NCBI GenBank assembly: GCA_023430845.1 | Contig: JAEYYJ010000322.1 | Coordinates: 1 to 14,959 of the forward strand | Direction of reading: 5' to 3' | Origin: Pseudomonadota bacterium | GTDB lineage: Bacteria; Pseudomonadota; Alphaproteobacteria; Rhizobiales; Hyphomicrobiaceae | Length of the DNA stretch: 14,959 nucleotides | Shown: in pieces, positions 13,819 to 14,959 of the stretch | Numbering within the stretch: position 1 is the stretch's first letter | How the letters are laid out: every line of letters begins with the position of its first letter | The notes under the pieces: generated by a model | The model's database searches: none | The model's input: the letters and a program-made list of their open reading frames with translations, nothing else | Told to the model about the DNA's origin: nothing | Made by a program: the position numbers and the translations under genes

Positions 13819-14181
13819 TCAGCTCCCCTTGCCGCTTCGGCTCGCTTTCTCATCGAGGCCCGAAAGCCCCATGCGCTTTTCGAGCGTCGCAAGCACGTCC
13901 TCGATCGCGACGTCGCGCACTTCGAGCAGCACGAGCAGGTGGTAAAGCAGATCGGCAGCCTCACCTTTGAGTGCCGCATCGTCCTCGCGAAGGCTCGCAA
14001 TGACAACCTCGACAGCTTCCTCGCCGAGCTTCTTCGCGCAACGCGGAGCGCCACCGTCGAGGAGCTGGCGCGTGTAGGACGCATCGGCCGCCGCCGAGCG
14101 CCGCGCCCGAATTGTCGCTGCGAGGCGCGCGAGCACGGCGTCCGTACCTACTATGCCGTCGTCATCTGTTTGAGTTGTCAT
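13819..14181 (-). CDS. hisE: Phosphoribosyl-ATP pyrophosphatase
   Basis: HisE (EC 3.6.1.31) hydrolyses phosphoribosyl-ATP to phosphoribosyl-AMP in the second step of histidine synthesis. From this ATG it is 120 residues. The family core is complete: [41 protein letters not shown], then [18 protein letters not shown]. The metal-binding acids are E54, E55 and E58 in GEEAVEV and E74 and D77 in GEAADLL. Other in-frame ATGs lie at 14196, 14223, 14247 and 14259. I chose 14181 because the family begins close to the [13 protein letters not shown] helix and GGACA lies 5-6 bases upstream. The other his genes that often precede it (hisHAF) are not here; instead it pairs with coaA and diverges from pstS. 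Confidence 0.94.
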   Translation of the reverse strand: MTTQTDDDGIVGTDAVLARLAATIRARRSAAADASYTRQLLDGGAPRCAKKLGEEAVEVVIASLREDDAALKGEAADLLYHLLVLLEVRDVAIEDVLATLEKRMGLSGLDEKASRSGKGS

Positions 14182-14341
14182 GGTACTGTCCGTCATGCCC
14201 CGATGGGCGTTCTGCGCATCCATACTGCCTGGCGCTGCCAATGTCATGGCCACTCGCATACTGGTGTGAATGCGCGTGCCGGGCGACTTATACGCCGGCG
14301 GCTAAGAAGATGATATTATTCCGCATTATCAAAACACTAAA

Positions 14342-14374
14342 CTGTCACAAAACGATTATGGCTGTCGGCTAGAA
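14342..14374 (+). promoter_or_regulatory. Candidate Pho box and promoter of pstS
   Basis: CTGTCAC (14342-14348), a 4-base AAAA spacer and CGATTAT (14349-14359) give the 7-4-7 layout of a Pho box. The first half matches the consensus CTGTCAY fully and the second half matches 4 of 7. Ten bases after it, TAGAAG (14370-14375) is a weak -10, which is the usual distance when PhoB replaces the -35. A second CTGTC word occurs at 14362. The site lies about 95 bases before the pstS ATG, which fits PhoB control of phosphate uptake. Nothing gene-like is seen in the rest of the 272-base hisE/pstS gap. Confidence 0.55.
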
Positions 14375-14383
14375 GTCTGCCCA

Positions 14384-14428
14384 GGGCCAAGGGGCCCAGC
14401 GAGGCGCTGAGCGGGAAATTCGCGCCTC
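14384..14428 (+). other. Stem-loops in the pstS leader
   Basis: GGGCC-AAGG-GGCCC (14384-14397) is a small hairpin. GAGGCGC (14401-14407) pairs perfectly with GCGCCTC (14422-14428) over a 14-base loop. A competing hairpin, CAGCG-AGG-CGCTG (14397-14409), uses the same left arm, so the leader can fold in two mutually exclusive ways. The larger stem ends 14 bases before the GGGAG ribosome site. There is no T run after it, so it is not a simple terminator. Confidence 0.4.
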
Positions 14429-14453
14429 ACCTCAGTTGCTCTGGGAGATTGCA

Positions 14454-14959
14454 ATGAGCACCAAGTTCTTCACGACCGCGGCGGCAATGGCCGCTGTGGG
14501 TATCGTCGGGTTCGCCAATGCGGCCTCGGCACGCGACCGTGTGCAAATGGCCGGCTCGTCCACCGTTCTGCCCTACGCGAACATCGTTGCCGAGCAGTTC
14601 GGGAAGTCCGCGCCGAATGTGAAGACGCCGGTCGTGGAGTCCGGTGGTTCGTCCGCGGGCCTGAAGCAGTTCTGCGGCGGCGTTGGTCCCAACACGATCG
14701 ACATCGCCAACGCTTCGCGCCCCATCCGCCCGAGCGAGATCGAAGCCTGCGCGAAGGCCGGTGTGAAGGATATCGTCCAGGTCCAGTTCGGCTACGACGG
14801 CATCGTCTTCGCTGTCGATGCGAAGGCTGGCAATTGGGCCCTCGAGCCGAAAGATCTCTTCCTTGGGCTCGCCGCTCAGGTGCCGGTCAACGGCAAGCTG
14901 GTCGACAATCCTCACAAGACCTGGAAGTCGGTCAACGACAAGCTGCCTGACTTCCCGAT
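14454..14959 (+). CDS. pstS: Phosphate ABC transporter substrate-binding protein PstS (partial, 5' end)
   Basis: This is the periplasmic phosphate-binding protein that delivers phosphate to the PstCAB high-affinity importer. The first 168 codons are present and the gene runs off the window. A Sec signal peptide (MSTKFFTTAAAMAAVGIVGFANAASA) ends near residue 26. The mature part has DRVQMAGSSTVLPYANIVAEQF, with the phosphate-binding GSSTVLPYA loop, then ESGGSSAGLKQFCGGVG (second phosphate-binding loop, S/G-rich), DIANASRPIRPSEIEAC and VQFGYDGIVFAVD, all typical of the PstS/SphX group. Two cysteines (in KQFCGG and EACAKAG) may form a disulfide. GGGAG at 14443-14447 is 6 bases before the ATG. A Pho box lies upstream, and pstC/pstA/pstB would be expected beyond the edge. 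Confidence 0.94.
   Translation, partial: MSTKFFTTAAAMAAVGIVGFANAASARDRVQMAGSSTVLPYANIVAEQFGKSAPNVKTPVVESGGSSAGLKQFCGGVGPNTIDIANASRPIRPSEIEACAKAGVKDIVQVQFGYDGIVFAVDAKAGNWALEPKDLFLGLAAQVPVNGKLVDNPHKTWKSVNDKLPDFP

Noticed and set aside
13815..14084. 90-codon N-terminal extension of CoaA
   Set aside because: It runs in an alternative frame through hisE, reads as Arg/Ser-rich non-family sequence, and a well-placed GTG with a ribosome site exists at 13814.
1..14959. Mobile elements, CRISPR arrays, tRNA/rRNA genes, toxin-antitoxin or defence genes
   Set aside because: I looked on both strands for transposase or integrase motifs, evenly spaced repeats, tRNA cloverleaf arms and small paired genes, and found none that hold up. 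The window reads as core chromosome.

Overview
This window looks like chromosomal core DNA from a GC-rich alphaproteobacterium, most likely of the order Hyphomicrobiales. The evidence is the strong G/C bias at third codon positions, the leuS-lptE-holA gene order, a hisE-coaA pair, a DUF1465/RcdA-type protein (a family I know only from alphaproteobacteria) and a carboxy(nor)spermidine-dehydrogenase-type polyamine enzyme. I saw no insertion sequence, phage gene, CRISPR array, tRNA or rRNA, and no defence or secretion island. The window is mostly housekeeping genes; its more interesting signals lie in the intergenic regions and in two uncharacterised proteins.

Left part (1-4560). A class-III omega-amino-acid:pyruvate aminotransferase (+) with a palindromic site in its upstream region faces an ornithine-cyclodeaminase/mu-crystallin-family reductase (-). 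The gap between them holds five short stem-loops, one resembling a bidirectional terminator. Upstream of the reductase, on the same strand, is a DUF1465 gene (relative of the CtrA-degradation adaptor RcdA) with a strong terminator after it; a consensus DnaA box and paired TTAAC motifs lie in its upstream region. Next comes a small exported protein of unknown function (-), then a PaaI-type hotdog thioesterase (+).

Middle part (4560-11060). A carboxynorspermidine-dehydrogenase-like enzyme and the PLP-homeostasis protein YggS lie on the minus strand. Diverging from yggS is the plus-strand series leuS (leucyl-tRNA synthetase), lptE (outer-membrane LPS-assembly lipoprotein, overlapping leuS by 14 bases) and holA (clamp-loader delta subunit).

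Right part (11060-14959). A PfkB-family adenosine-kinase-like gene (+) is followed by a Lys/Ala-rich basic protein of unknown function (+). That gene converges, with 4 bases between stop codons, on a minus-strand hisE-coaA pair (histidine and coenzyme A synthesis) in which coaA translation appears coupled to hisE. Divergent from hisE, the 5' part of a phosphate-binding pstS gene runs off the window end, preceded by a candidate Pho box and a leader that can fold in two alternative ways.

Functionally the genes cover translation, envelope assembly, replication, nucleotide, cofactor and polyamine metabolism, cell-cycle proteolysis and phosphate uptake. They do not form one pathway. All gaps are shorter than 300 bases.
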